Positions 26,307 through 35,239 of a stretch of 64,000 nt of DNA are shown here, one piece after another. Source of the stretch: Actinomyces sp. oral taxon 171 str. F0337 (lineage in GTDB: Bacteria > Actinomycetota > Actinomycetes > Actinomycetales > Actinomycetaceae); assembly GCF_005696555.1 (NCBI RefSeq), contig NZ_CP040005.1, positions 1,984,001 through 2,048,000 on the forward strand. The letters are read 5' to 3'. Both the position numbers and the translations under genes were made by a program. Numbering within the stretch: the first letter of the stretch is position 1; each line of letters opens with the position of its first letter. A model generated the notes under the pieces. That model worked only from the letters and a program-made list of their open reading frames with translations. It was not told the DNA's origin and made no database searches.

Positions 26307-28178
26307 CTACTCCTCCTCCTGCCCTGCGACCTCGGCTCCGAGCGGTTCGACCTGGGCGGTCAGCGCCGCAGCATCGGTCTCCTCGCTCAGGTCCTGGCTG
26401 CGCCACATGGCTGCGTAGCGGCCGCCGGCGGCCAAGAGCTCCTCGTGCGTGCCGCGCTCGGTGATGTGTCCGGCGTCGACGACGAGGATCTGGTCGGCGT
26501 CACGGATCGTGGACAGGCGGTGGGCGATGATGATGACGGTCCGCCCGGCCGCCAGCCGGGACAGGGCCTGGTGGATGTCACGCTCGGAGGCCGGGTCGGC
26601 CTGGGCGGTGGCCTCGTCCAAGACGAGGACGGGGGCGTCCTGGAGGTAGGCGCGCGCCAGCGTGACGCGCTGACGCTCCCCTCCGGAGAGGAACCCTCCC
26701 TCGTCGCCCAGGATCGTGTCGTAGCCATGGGGCAGACGCGTGATGCGCTCGTGGATGCAGGCCGCGCGGGCGGCAGCCTCGGCCTGCTCCCGGGTGGCGT
26801 CGGGGCGTCCCAGGGCGATGTTGTCGTGGACGGACTCGTGGGCCAGGGCCACATCCTGCAGCACGACCGCCACGCGCGAGAGCAGCCAGGGGAAAGTCGC
26901 ATCCCGTACGTCGACGCCGCTGATGCGCACGGCACCGTCGTCGACGTCGTAGAAGCGGGCGATGAGGCGGGCCAGGGTCGACTTGCCACCACCGGAGGGA
27001 CCGACGAGCGCTGTCACGGTTCCCGGCTCGGCGGTGAAGGACAGGCCGTGCAGGACCGGGGAGCCGTCCTCGTAGGAGAAGGTGACGTCCTCGACGTCGA
27101 CGCGCCCGGGGGCGGGCCCCTCACCGTCGCCATGGGTCCCCTCGGGCATCGGCGGCTGGGAGAGCAGGTCGGCGGTGGCCTGGGCAGCCATCCTGGATTC
27201 GTACATGTGCTGCATGAGACCGATGAGGGTCATGAGCCCCTCCGGCAGCCCGAGGGCCACCAGGAAGAACGGTAGGGTCGCAGACAACGGCGTCCACCCC
27301 TGGGAGGTGAACAGGACAGCCAGGACCGCGACCGTCGCGAAGACCGTGGAGGGCCGCAGGACCGCGGTCATGGCACTGATGGCCTTCCCGGACCTGCTCA
27401 CCCACTCGTACGACAGGCTGGAGAACTCGGCCCGTGCCTGGCTGAACCGGGTGCGGGATGCATCGGTGGCCTGGAAGCCCTTGATCTCCTTGATGCCCTC
27501 GAGCATCTCGACGGTCGCGGCGGCCAGCGCGGTCTGAGCGGCACCGAAGCGCTCGGTGATGTCCGACAGGCCGGACATGGTCAGGAACATCGCTCCCAGT
27601 GCGAGCACCCACAGCCCCACCAGTGCGCAGGCCAGGCGCCAGTCGGTCCACAGCAGATAAGCCGTCCCCGCCGCCGCCATGACGACGGCGTTGGTGGCGT
27701 CCCCGGGGACGTGGGCAACGAGGGTATGGATGGAGGTGGTGTCGTCGCAGACCATCTTGCGGATGGTGCCGTGCGGGATCTGCGCCACCCGCCCCAGGGG
27801 CAGGCTGCTGATGGCGTTGACGACCCGCTCACGCAGGTGGTGTCGCAGGCGGGCCTCGGCCAGGTGCGTGATCCCGAGGCCGGCCAGGTAGAGGGCCTGG
27901 GAGGCGAAGAGCGCCCCGACGGCGATGGCCGCCCAGATCCACAGGCTGCCGCGCCAGCCCTCCGGTGAGGTCTCGCCCAGCCAGATGGCCGCCATGTTGC
28001 GCATGGCCTCGAAGGGGACGATGGACATCAGAGCTCCGACGGCGGTCAGTAGCGCGGTGACGATCATGGCCGGGCGCGCCGGTCGGATGAGCGCGCCGAC
28101 GGTGACGCCGGCGTTACCGATCTGGCCGGGATGGTCGGCCGGCTCCTCGGTGAGGCGTTTCGTCGACTGGTTGGTCAT
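26307..28178 (-). CDS. ABC half-transporter with fused membrane and ATPase domains (IrtA/YbtP-like)
   Basis: 623 residues, likely heterodimer partner of the next gene. Six spans in the first 320 residues, then Walker A GPSGGGKST near residue 392, signature FLSGGERQRVTLARA and Walker B VLVLDEATAQADP. It has no fused siderophore-interacting flavin domain as in mycobacterial IrtA, so iron reduction, if any, must come from elsewhere. It starts ten bases after the ECF fusion stop, with GAGGAG upstream. Confidence 0.85.
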   Translation of the reverse strand: MTNQSTKRLTEEPADHPGQIGNAGVTVGALIRPARPAMIVTALLTAVGALMSIVPFEAMRNMAAIWLGETSPEGWRGSLWIWAAIAVGALFASQALYLAGLGITHLAEARLRHHLRERVVNAISSLPLGRVAQIPHGTIRKMVCDDTTSIHTLVAHVPGDATNAVVMAAAGTAYLLWTDWRLACALVGLWVLALGAMFLTMSGLSDITERFGAAQTALAAATVEMLEGIKEIKGFQATDASRTRFSQARAEFSSLSYEWVSRSGKAISAMTAVLRPSTVFATVAVLAVLFTSQGWTPLSATLPFFLVALGLPEGLMTLIGLMQHMYESRMAAQATADLLSQPPMPEGTHGDGEGPAPGRVDVEDVTFSYEDGSPVLHGLSFTAEPGTVTALVGPSGGGKSTLARLIARFYDVDDGAVRISGVDVRDATFPWLLSRVAVVLQDVALAHESVHDNIALGRPDATREQAEAAARAACIHERITRLPHGYDTILGDEGGFLSGGERQRVTLARAYLQDAPVLVLDEATAQADPASERDIHQALSRLAAGRTVIIIAHRLSTIRDADQILVVDAGHITERGTHEELLAAGGRYAAMWRSQDLSEETDAAALTAQVEPLGAEVAGQEEE

Positions 28179-28187
28179 GTGCTCTCC

Positions 28188-30677
28188 TCAGTGGAGGGTG
28201 TTCCAGATGATGATGACCAGCGCCCAGGTAAGTGCCACGACTCCCCAGTCGCGCCCCCGCCAGGGCTCGTCGGTCATCTCGGTGCGCCGCCGGTGGGCGC
28301 CGAAGGCTCGCGAGTCCATGGACAGGGCGACGCGCTCGGCGTGCTGGATGGCGAGGATCATCAGCGGCAGGATGGATCCGATCCAGCGGGCCACGGGCGC
28401 GAGCAGCCCCCAGCGCTGTCCGATTCCGCGCAGCGCCCTGGCGGTGCGCAGGAGGATGAAGTCGTCATGGAAGCGCGTGATGAAGGCGATGGCCGCCGTG
28501 CCCGCCGCCCCGAGGCGGTAGGGCATGTGGAAGGTGGTGGTCAGGGTGCGGATGAGGGCCTCGGGGTCGGTGGAGACACCGGAGACGAGGACCAGTGCGA
28601 TGAGTGCACCGATACCGGTGCCTCCGGTCACCGCATCACCCAGGTCGTAGAGGCGCGCAGCAGTCTCCTGGTGGTGGCTTCCGCTACTGAAGATCCAGAT
28701 CATGAGCGCAGTGACCATCCAAGGGGCGATCACAGAGGCGATGGTGCGTCGCAGGGAGGCGCGCGCGGCGATGACGAGAAGTGAGGAGGTCAGCAGGACG
28801 CCCAGGTTGAGGTGATGGTTGCGCAGGGCGAAGATCATCACCATGACGGGCAGGACCGCCAGGAAGAGGGTGAAGGGGTTGAGGGAGGTGAACAGGCCTC
28901 GCCGCGGCTGGGGCCTGGGCGGGACCGGGGGAAGGCAGGGTGATCCGGAAGGCGAGGCATCCGCCTCGACGTCGACTGTCCTGGCCGTCTCACCGGCGTC
29001 CTCGGCCGCGGCGACCCTTTGCGTTGGGTCCGGGCCCGTTCTGGTTCGCACCGTCGGCCGCGGCAGGGCGATGATGTGGGTGCAGTGCTCCAGGGCGAGC
29101 TCGAGGTCGTGGGTGGCCATGATGACCGTACGCCCCTGGTCGCGCAGCTGGTCGATGAAGTCCATGAGCTCGCAGGTGTTGTCCCAGTCCTGCCCGTAAG
29201 TGGGCTCGTCCAGGACGACGACGTCGCGTTCCTCGCTGACCATGGTGGCCACCGACAGCCTGCGGGCCTGGCCGCCCGAGAGGGTCAGCGGGTGGTGGTC
29301 CTGGTGACTGACCAGGTGAAATTGCCTCAGGAGCCGGTCGACCCGCTCCGGTGGGGTGCCTCCGACGGCGAGCTCGGATCTCACGGTGGTGGCCACGAAC
29401 TGGTGCTCAGGATTCTGGAAGACGTAGCCGACCAGGTGCCTGCCCTTGCCGACGTCCCGGCCGCCGACCACTGCCTTGTCGGCGCTTGAGCGGACGAGTC
29501 CGGCCAGGGCGGACAGGATCGAGGACTTGCCGGCACCATTGGGGCCGACCAGCGCCACGAGCTCACCGCCTCCCAGCCGCAGGGACACCCGGGGTGAGCG
29601 CCCTGGGACCTCGAGGTCTATCAGCTCGACGCTGGTTCGGGGCTCGGGCCGGGGGCTGCCGGCGAGCACGCGGCGGGTGTCGATGACCTCGACCTGCTGC
29701 CAGCTCTCAGTGGAGTCCCACGTCCGTCTCTCCAGGTAGCGCACCTCCTCATCGGCACACAGGTCGGCGAGCCGCGGCACCCGGATTCCGGCCTCGGCGC
29801 AGGTCAGCGCCGCCTCCGGCTCGGCAGCCCCCGAGGGGAGGTCGTCGTCGGCGTCACGCAGGGCGCGGGGCATCCACACCCCGGCGTCGGTCAGCTCGCG
29901 GCGGTGTCTCATGAAGACCTCGCGCGGCGAGCCGGCACCGATGGTCCGCCCGTCGGCGTTGAGAGCCAGGACCTGGTCAACGACGGGCAGTACCGGATCG
30001 AGGTCGTGGTCAATGACGACGACTGCCGTCCCGGAGGCCGTCAGGGAGGAGATGAGGGCGTAGAACTCCTCGCGCCCAGTGGTATCGATGGTGCTGGTCG
30101 GTTCGTCGAGGACGAGGAGCTGTGGGCGCATGGCCAGGGCGACGGCGAGCGCGAGCCGTTGACGTTGCCCGCCCGAGAGTGTCCAGGGGTCGTCCCAGAT
30201 GCGCTCGAGGAGTCCCACCCCGTGCAGGGCCTCCTCGACCCTCGAGGTGATCTCGTTGCGGGGCAGGCAGAGATTCTGCAGGGGGAAGGCGACCTCATCA
30301 TGGACGGTGCGGGTGACGACGGCGGCGTCAGGGCTCTGACCGACATAGGCGACGGTCTGCGCCAGGGTCTGGACGGTGGCGTCGGCGACCTCGGTGCCGG
30401 CCAGCCTCAGGCTGCCGGCGTACTCCGAGGGCAGGCAGTGCGGGACAAGACCGCACAGGGCACGCACCAGCGTGGTCTTGCCGCAGCCCGACGGGCCGAT
30501 GACGGCGGTGACCTGGCCGCACAGATGGGTCAGGTTGGCGGAGTCCAGGACCCAGTTCTCGCGCCCGAGGTAGTGGACGCTGAGGCCCTCGATGCTCACT
30601 AGCGCCGCTTCTGCTGCCCCTGACGGAGACTGTTTGGTCTCGTGCTCAGCGAGCACGGCAGGCGCTGACTCAGGCAC
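28188..30677 (-). CDS. ECF transporter energising module: two ATPase domains fused to the T component
   Basis: One 829-residue protein. ATPase 1 has Walker A GPSGCGKTT at residues 61-69, signature TLSGGQRQR at 167-174 and Walker B LLVLDEPTST. ATPase 2 has Walker A GPNGAGKSS near 378, signature TLSGGQARR and Walker B VVVLDEPTYG. From about residue 600 a membrane domain follows with an EcfT-like pattern, including the ARALRGIGQR coupling helix and the later DSRAFGA element. A-A fusions (as in YkoD) are common; A-A-T in one chain is less so. The GTG start overlaps the S-component stop by 8 bp. Confidence 0.87.
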   Translation of the reverse strand: MPESAPAVLAEHETKQSPSGAAEAALVSIEGLSVHYLGRENWVLDSANLTHLCGQVTAVIGPSGCGKTTLVRALCGLVPHCLPSEYAGSLRLAGTEVADATVQTLAQTVAYVGQSPDAAVVTRTVHDEVAFPLQNLCLPRNEITSRVEEALHGVGLLERIWDDPWTLSGGQRQRLALAVALAMRPQLLVLDEPTSTIDTTGREEFYALISSLTASGTAVVVIDHDLDPVLPVVDQVLALNADGRTIGAGSPREVFMRHRRELTDAGVWMPRALRDADDDLPSGAAEPEAALTCAEAGIRVPRLADLCADEEVRYLERRTWDSTESWQQVEVIDTRRVLAGSPRPEPRTSVELIDLEVPGRSPRVSLRLGGGELVALVGPNGAGKSSILSALAGLVRSSADKAVVGGRDVGKGRHLVGYVFQNPEHQFVATTVRSELAVGGTPPERVDRLLRQFHLVSHQDHHPLTLSGGQARRLSVATMVSEERDVVVLDEPTYGQDWDNTCELMDFIDQLRDQGRTVIMATHDLELALEHCTHIIALPRPTVRTRTGPDPTQRVAAAEDAGETARTVDVEADASPSGSPCLPPVPPRPQPRRGLFTSLNPFTLFLAVLPVMVMIFALRNHHLNLGVLLTSSLLVIAARASLRRTIASVIAPWMVTALMIWIFSSGSHHQETAARLYDLGDAVTGGTGIGALIALVLVSGVSTDPEALIRTLTTTFHMPYRLGAAGTAAIAFITRFHDDFILLRTARALRGIGQRWGLLAPVARWIGSILPLMILAIQHAERVALSMDSRAFGAHRRRTEMTDEPWRGRDWGVVALTWALVIIIWNTLH

Positions 30678-31305
30678 GGCCGGTCATGCGGTGATCGATG
30701 CCGACGCCGGCGCGGTTGAGCAATCGGGTCAGGACGATGGTGAGGCCGCCACCGACCAGGGCCGAGACCACGGCAATGACGACGCCGGCGCTCGCGAAGG
30801 CGACACCCGCCGAGGCGCTCATGACGGAGACGTACATGAGGCCGTTGAGCAGGCCGAAGGTCGCCGCTGAGATGAGGAAGGACCACCAGGTCCACTTCCG
30901 GTAGAGCATGAGGGCGAGGGGCACCTCGACGAATGCTCCACCAATGAGGTTACCGACAATGGCCGCGGGGCCGACAGGTGTGGTGAAGACACTCATGATC
31001 CCCATAAGAAGGGACGCGATCATCACGGCACCCGGGCGGCGCACGACGGTGGCGGGCAGCAGGAAGGGAACGAGCCACAGTCCCATGAGCGCGCAGCCCA
31101 GGAGCACTGCGTCTCGGGAGGCTCCCGCCGCGGGGGCCAGATAGTTCAGGGGTACCAGGAGGATCATGGAGACGACAGCCAGCGCGGCGATCATCATGAG
31201 GTTCCGAGTTCCCAGGGCGGAGTTGGCCAGGCCTGAGCGGGACGAGGTGTGAACCGAGGGATGTTCCTGCTCAGTGGCCGCCGGCGTGCGGTTGGTGGTG
31301 CTCAT
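30670..31305 (-). CDS. ECF transporter S component (substrate-binding membrane protein)
   Basis: 211 residues with six predicted spans after a 35-residue polar N-terminus; segments include MMIAALAVVSMILLVPLNYL and GNLIGGAFVEVPLALMLYRKW, reminiscent of the YkoE group of S components. It is the first gene of a four-gene operon with the energising fusion and two ABC half-transporters. YkoE itself handles thiamine precursors, but the iron-type boxes upstream and the IrtAB-like partners favour an iron compound or siderophore here. ATG with AAGGAG at seven bases. Confidence 0.78.
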   Translation of the reverse strand: MSTTNRTPAATEQEHPSVHTSSRSGLANSALGTRNLMMIAALAVVSMILLVPLNYLAPAAGASRDAVLLGCALMGLWLVPFLLPATVVRRPGAVMIASLLMGIMSVFTTPVGPAAIVGNLIGGAFVEVPLALMLYRKWTWWSFLISAATFGLLNGLMYVSVMSASAGVAFASAGVVIAVVSALVGGGLTIVLTRLLNRAGVGIDHRMTGRA

Positions 31306-31434
31306 ACTTTCTCCTTGCGTGTTCTCCCAGGTCACGGTGACCGCTCCGACGTCGTGCCGGAGCCCGGAGGGCGCGCCGTGACAGGCGCGCCTCCGTGGTG
31401 ACCGCACATCTACTCCGCCACCAACCCTTTTGCA

Positions 31435-31447
31435 AATCATTATCATT
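31435..31447 (-). promoter_or_regulatory. AT-rich Fur-like box upstream of the ECF operon
   Basis: AATCATTATCATT forms an imperfect palindrome (10 of 13 symmetric) and contains the ATAATGAT repeats typical of Fur-family sites, in an otherwise GC-rich region. It is 130 bases upstream of the S-component start and could overlap its promoter. Whether Fur, Zur or another regulator binds cannot be decided. Confidence 0.4.
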
Positions 31448-31553
31448 ATTGACTTGTCTAGAGAATTGCCCGACTCCGGCTGCGCAGCCGGCAGGCTGAA
31501 TGGGTCACCCCTCAGGGATGCCCCCAAGAGTCGACTCATCCCGCCTCGCCAGC

Positions 31554-31572
31554 TTTGGTGAGGCACACCTAA
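31554..31572. promoter_or_regulatory. DtxR/IdeR-like iron box
   Basis: TTTGGTGAGGCACACCTAA agrees with the DtxR/IdeR consensus (TTAGGTTAGGCTAACCTAA) at 15 of 19 positions, including the CACCTAA half. It lies in the 421-bp gap (31306-31726) between pafA and the S-component gene, 250 bases upstream of the latter. Apart from this box and the AT-rich element, the gap holds no gene that I can support. Confidence 0.55.
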
Positions 31573-31726
31573 GTGTCTACTCCTTCTCGGGGGATCCCGC
31601 AAGGGCCGGACAGGCACGGAGCAGTCACGGAGCAGTCACGGACTCCCCGGACCAACCGTTGAAAGGAGAGGAGAACCGGGTAGTCAACCGGCACTGAAGA
31701 GAGTCGCGGCGAGGCCCGCAGTAGCC

Positions 31727-33273
31727 TCAGCCCGGCGCGCCCAGGCCGCCGCGGCCCACGAGGTCGATGCGGTGCATCTCCTCGGGACGCAGGCATCGCA
31801 CCCGCTGGGTCAGGGACTCGGCGGCATCGTGGACCGTCTCCAGGGGATCGGGCAGGTCCACGGGCGCGGTGGGCGGCGAGTCCAGGCGCAGGCTCTCCCA
31901 GGAGACGGAGAAGTCGGCGCCCACCTGCAGGCAGGCCGCCACGAAGGCTCCGCGCAGGGCGGCGCGCGTGGCCGGGGGGATCTGACGGGCGCGCTCGATC
32001 TCCTCCGGTTCGCACAGGTGCGCCATGGCCCCCTGGGCAGTCAGGCGCGGTACCAGCCCGGTCTCGGCGTTGAGGTCGTGGTAGGCCAGATCCACCCGCG
32101 AGCGCAGGGCCTCCAGGGCCTGGCCGGACAGCTGGGGGTGGCGCTCGCGCTGGGCGCGCATGAGGCGACGCTTGATGGCCCAGTCGATCTCGGTGTCGAT
32201 AGCGCCGTCGTCGTGGCGACGCAGCGCGGAGATGACGCGTGGCGCCAGGTCGGTGAGCAGGTGATCGGCGCCGCGGAGGAAGTCCGGTACTCCGGCGTCG
32301 CCCAGGTAGGAGGTCATCCGCTCCAGGAAGGCCTCCTGGATGTCGACGGCGCTCAGGCGGCGGCCGTCGACGGTGATGGCGGGAACGTCTCCCCAGGGGC
32401 TCTCCCCCAGTGCGGACAGCGTGGCCAGCGGGTCGGCCAGGATGAGGTCGGTGAAGTCCCAGCCGGCCTCGAGGGCGTCCAGGAGCAGGAGGGTCACGGC
32501 GCTGCGCAGCCCCGTTGTCGGCTCGGCCATGGTGGTGTCGGCGCAGGTGACGTGCAGGCGGCGCAGGCGGGTGGCGTCGGCATGGGGCTCGTCGCGGGTG
32601 TTGACCAGGGCGCGCTGCCCGGTGGTGTCGGCCGAGGTCAGGGCCTGCAGGTGGGGGCGCGCGGCGACAGGCCCCAGGCAGCCTCCTCGTCCCCCGCACC
32701 GCGACTGTCCTCGCTCGGCCCCGCTGGGCCGCCTGCCAGCGAGCGCCCGGAGCCGACCAGGACTGGGCGCGTGGCCAGGAAGGAGGTGAGGACCGCCATG
32801 GTGGTATCAGTGCCGGCGCCGGCTGGGTGGTCGGTGGCGTCGAGCAGGCTGCGGGGTACGGAGTAGCTCTCGTGGCAGCCGTAGGTGTGGCCGGCGGAGT
32901 CGGTGTTGTTGGCCAGGAGGTGGAAGCGGACAGGGGCCCTCTCTTGGGCGAGGCCTGTGGCGGCCCGCTCCGCCATGGCGGCCAGGATCGCCCGCCCGGC
33001 CTGGTCCTGGGCGACGAGGTCGCGCACGCTCACGCACTCGGCGGTGGCGTACTCGGGGTGGGCCCCGATGTCGAGGTAGAGGCGCCCGCCGTTGGGCAGG
33101 AAGAGGTTGGTGCTGCGGTAGCCGACCGGCCGGTGACGGAAGATGAGCGCCGCCGCCCGCTCGACGTCCGGCAGGTCCGCCTTCACCGCTTCCGGCGTCC
33201 CGACGGGGGCGCACAGGACGCCGAACTCGGTCTCCAGGCCGGTGACGCGCGGCCCCGGGGCGATGGTGCTCAC
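31727..33273 (-). pseudogene. pafA: Pup--protein ligase, split by a one-base frameshift
   Basis: PafA ligates Pup to lysines with ATP. The first part (211 codons in frame) has GLETEFGVL, LFLPNGGRLYLD, HPEYATAEC and GHTYGCHESY, all PafA/Dop-fold motifs. The frame then ends in TGA at 32638, but the next frame continues without a gap through LQALTSADTTGQRALVNTRD, EPHADATRL and MAEPTTGLRS to the normal C-terminus at 31727. One extra C in the run of five at 32653-32657 would join them. All else looks intact, so this may be a recent mutation, a phase-variable tract or a sequencing error. The insert SLAGGPAGPSEDSRGAG before the shift is unusual. GTG start overlaps the pup stop. Confidence 0.85.
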
Positions 33274-33458
33274 TGGCCGCCCTTCTGGACGAAGCCGCGC
33301 ACGAACTCCTGGGCGTCAACGGCCAGGACGTCATCGATCATGTCCAGCACCGAGTCCAGGCCCTGGCCCCGGGCGGGACCGCCGGGGGCGGGTGTCGGGT
33401 CGTCGTCGGGGGCGGGGTCATCCTGACGGCTGCGGGACGGTTGGGCGAACTCACTCAT
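33270..33458 (-). CDS. pup: Prokaryotic ubiquitin-like protein Pup
   Basis: 62 residues, intrinsically disordered composition, ending in GGQ. The C-terminal helix region LDSVLDMIDDVLAVDAQEF and the terminal FVQKGGQ match Pup; the Gln end requires deamidation by Dop before ligation. Flanked by 4-bp overlaps with dop (ATGA) and pafA (GTGA), so all three are translated in a coupled manner. Confidence 0.96.
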   Translation of the reverse strand: MSEFAQPSRSRQDDPAPDDDPTPAPGGPARGQGLDSVLDMIDDVLAVDAQEFVRGFVQKGGQ

Positions 33459-35239
33459 GTCTGCTCTCCTGACAGGGTGGCGGATGTGGTCACTGCTTCG
33501 GTGGCCCGCACCGGGTCGCCGGGACGCTCGCCCGTGAGGCGCGCGAGGATCTCGACGACGTCGGCGGCGTCCTTGAGGGCCGGTGCCGTGGCGGCGCGGG
33601 TGAAGGACAGGGTGTCGGTCAGGGGCAGGCGACGCTGGGCCCTCTCACCGGTCTCCAGGACCATGGAGTGCCAACCGGCGGCGACCACCTGCCCGGGGAA
33701 GGCGCTCACGAGCCTACCTCGCAGCCAGGCCCGGGTCGTGGTGGGCGGCTCGGCGAGGGCCGCCTCCAACGCGTCATCACTGAGCCCACCGCGCGCGGCG
33801 ACACCGGCGGGTACTCGCTCGGCCAGGCCCCTCCCGGCTGGGGAGAGCTCGGACCAGGCCAGGTCAACGGCGTGGAGGACGTCGTGTCCGCGGGTGCCGG
33901 GATGGCGACGGGCGGTGGCGTCCAGGAGCTGCTTCTTGGCGACCCACTCCAGGTGCCCGGCGGCTCCTTGCGACTCCACCGGCTCGTCGTGATCGGCGCA
34001 CTGGGCCTGCAGCTCGCGCAGTGAGGCCAGCGAGGCCTCCCAGAAGGCGAGGATCGCACCGGTCTCGGCGCCGTCGGTGTCGGCGCCGTCGGCCAGCGCA
34101 GCCAGGTCCGGGCGCAGGGGGTCGCCTGTCGGCGCCGGAGCGGGGCGGCCGTGGTCCATCAGGTGGCTGCGCACCGTCTGAAGGTAGTGCTCCAGGATCT
34201 CCAGGGCGCTCAGGCGGCGGCCGTCGGCGAGCTCGAGCACTCCTTGAAGGCGGGTGTCGCGGGAGACGTCCCGGGCCTGGGCCACGGGGTCGGCCAGGCG
34301 CAGGCGGCGCCAGGAGGCGGGGACGCCGTCGGCCAGCACTTGGAGGACGAGGGCGGTCATACCGAGCTTGAGCCAGGCGATGGTGTCGAAGCAGTTGGCG
34401 TCGCCGGCCACGAGGTGGAGACGGCGCCAGCGCTGGGGGTCGGAGTGGGGCTCGTCGCGGGTGTTGACCAGGGGGCGGTCCACCGTGGTACCCAGCCCGA
34501 CGATCCTCTCCAGGTAGTCGGCCCGCTGGCTGATCTGGAAGTCGGCACCCTGGCCGATGGCGCCGGTGCCGACCCGGCCGGAGCCCACCAGGAGCGGGCG
34601 GGCCACGAGCAGGGGGACCAGGGCCTGAACGAGGTCGTCGAAGTCGAGGGCGCGGGGCACGAGGTAGTTCTCGTGGGTGCCGTAGGTGGCGCCCTTGCCG
34701 TCGACGTTGTTCTTGAACAGTCGGGCCTTCACCCCGCGCCGGCGCAGCTGCTCGGCCCCGCTGGCCACCAGGAGGTCCCCCGCCCGGTCGGCCAGGACGG
34801 CCTGCGCGGCACCGGTGCACTCGGGGGTGGCGTACTCGGGGTGCCCGTGGTCCACGTAGAGACGCCCGCCGGTGCCCACGCAGGTGGCGGTACCGCGCTG
34901 CCAGGCCTCCTCCTGGGCGGTCAGGCGCACGACGGCGGTGGTGCGCACCCGCCCGGGGACGGGGGCCTCGACGGAGGCGGCTCCGGGAATGTCGGTGAGC
35001 ATGGAGGGGTCGGCCGCTGAGTGGTCCACCTCGAAGCCGCGGGCGTCACGCAGGGGGTACTCGCCGGAGTAGTCCCAGCGCACGCCCCGGCTGCGCCCCG
35101 CCTGGCCCTCGGCCTCCAGGCAGGCGGCCACGACGTCCTCGGGCTCGGCCCCGAGGATGCCGTACTCGGTCTCCAGACCCATGACCGTGACCTCACGGCC
35201 GGGGACCCGCTGAGTGCTCACCGGCGCCACTGCTTTCAC
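33455..35239 (-). CDS. dop: Pup deamidase/depupylase Dop
   Basis: Deamidates the C-terminal Gln of Pup and removes Pup from substrates. The 594-residue protein has MGLETEYGILG, LYVDHGHPEYATPEC, FKNNVDGKGATYGTHENY and LVNTRDEPHSDPQRWRRLH, which match the Dop branch of the Dop/PafA fold, and it is longer than PafA as expected. The GTG start overlaps the ARC stop. It is the second gene of the ARC-dop-pup-pafA operon. Confidence 0.94.
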   Translation of the reverse strand: MKAVAPVSTQRVPGREVTVMGLETEYGILGAEPEDVVAACLEAEGQAGRSRGVRWDYSGEYPLRDARGFEVDHSAADPSMLTDIPGAASVEAPVPGRVRTTAVVRLTAQEEAWQRGTATCVGTGGRLYVDHGHPEYATPECTGAAQAVLADRAGDLLVASGAEQLRRRGVKARLFKNNVDGKGATYGTHENYLVPRALDFDDLVQALVPLLVARPLLVGSGRVGTGAIGQGADFQISQRADYLERIVGLGTTVDRPLVNTRDEPHSDPQRWRRLHLVAGDANCFDTIAWLKLGMTALVLQVLADGVPASWRRLRLADPVAQARDVSRDTRLQGVLELADGRRLSALEILEHYLQTVRSHLMDHGRPAPAPTGDPLRPDLAALADGADTDGAETGAILAFWEASLASLRELQAQCADHDEPVESQGAAGHLEWVAKKQLLDATARRHPGTRGHDVLHAVDLAWSELSPAGRGLAERVPAGVAARGGLSDDALEAALAEPPTTTRAWLRGRLVSAFPGQVVAAGWHSMVLETGERAQRRLPLTDTLSFTRAATAPALKDAADVVEILARLTGERPGDPVRATEAVTTSATLSGEQT

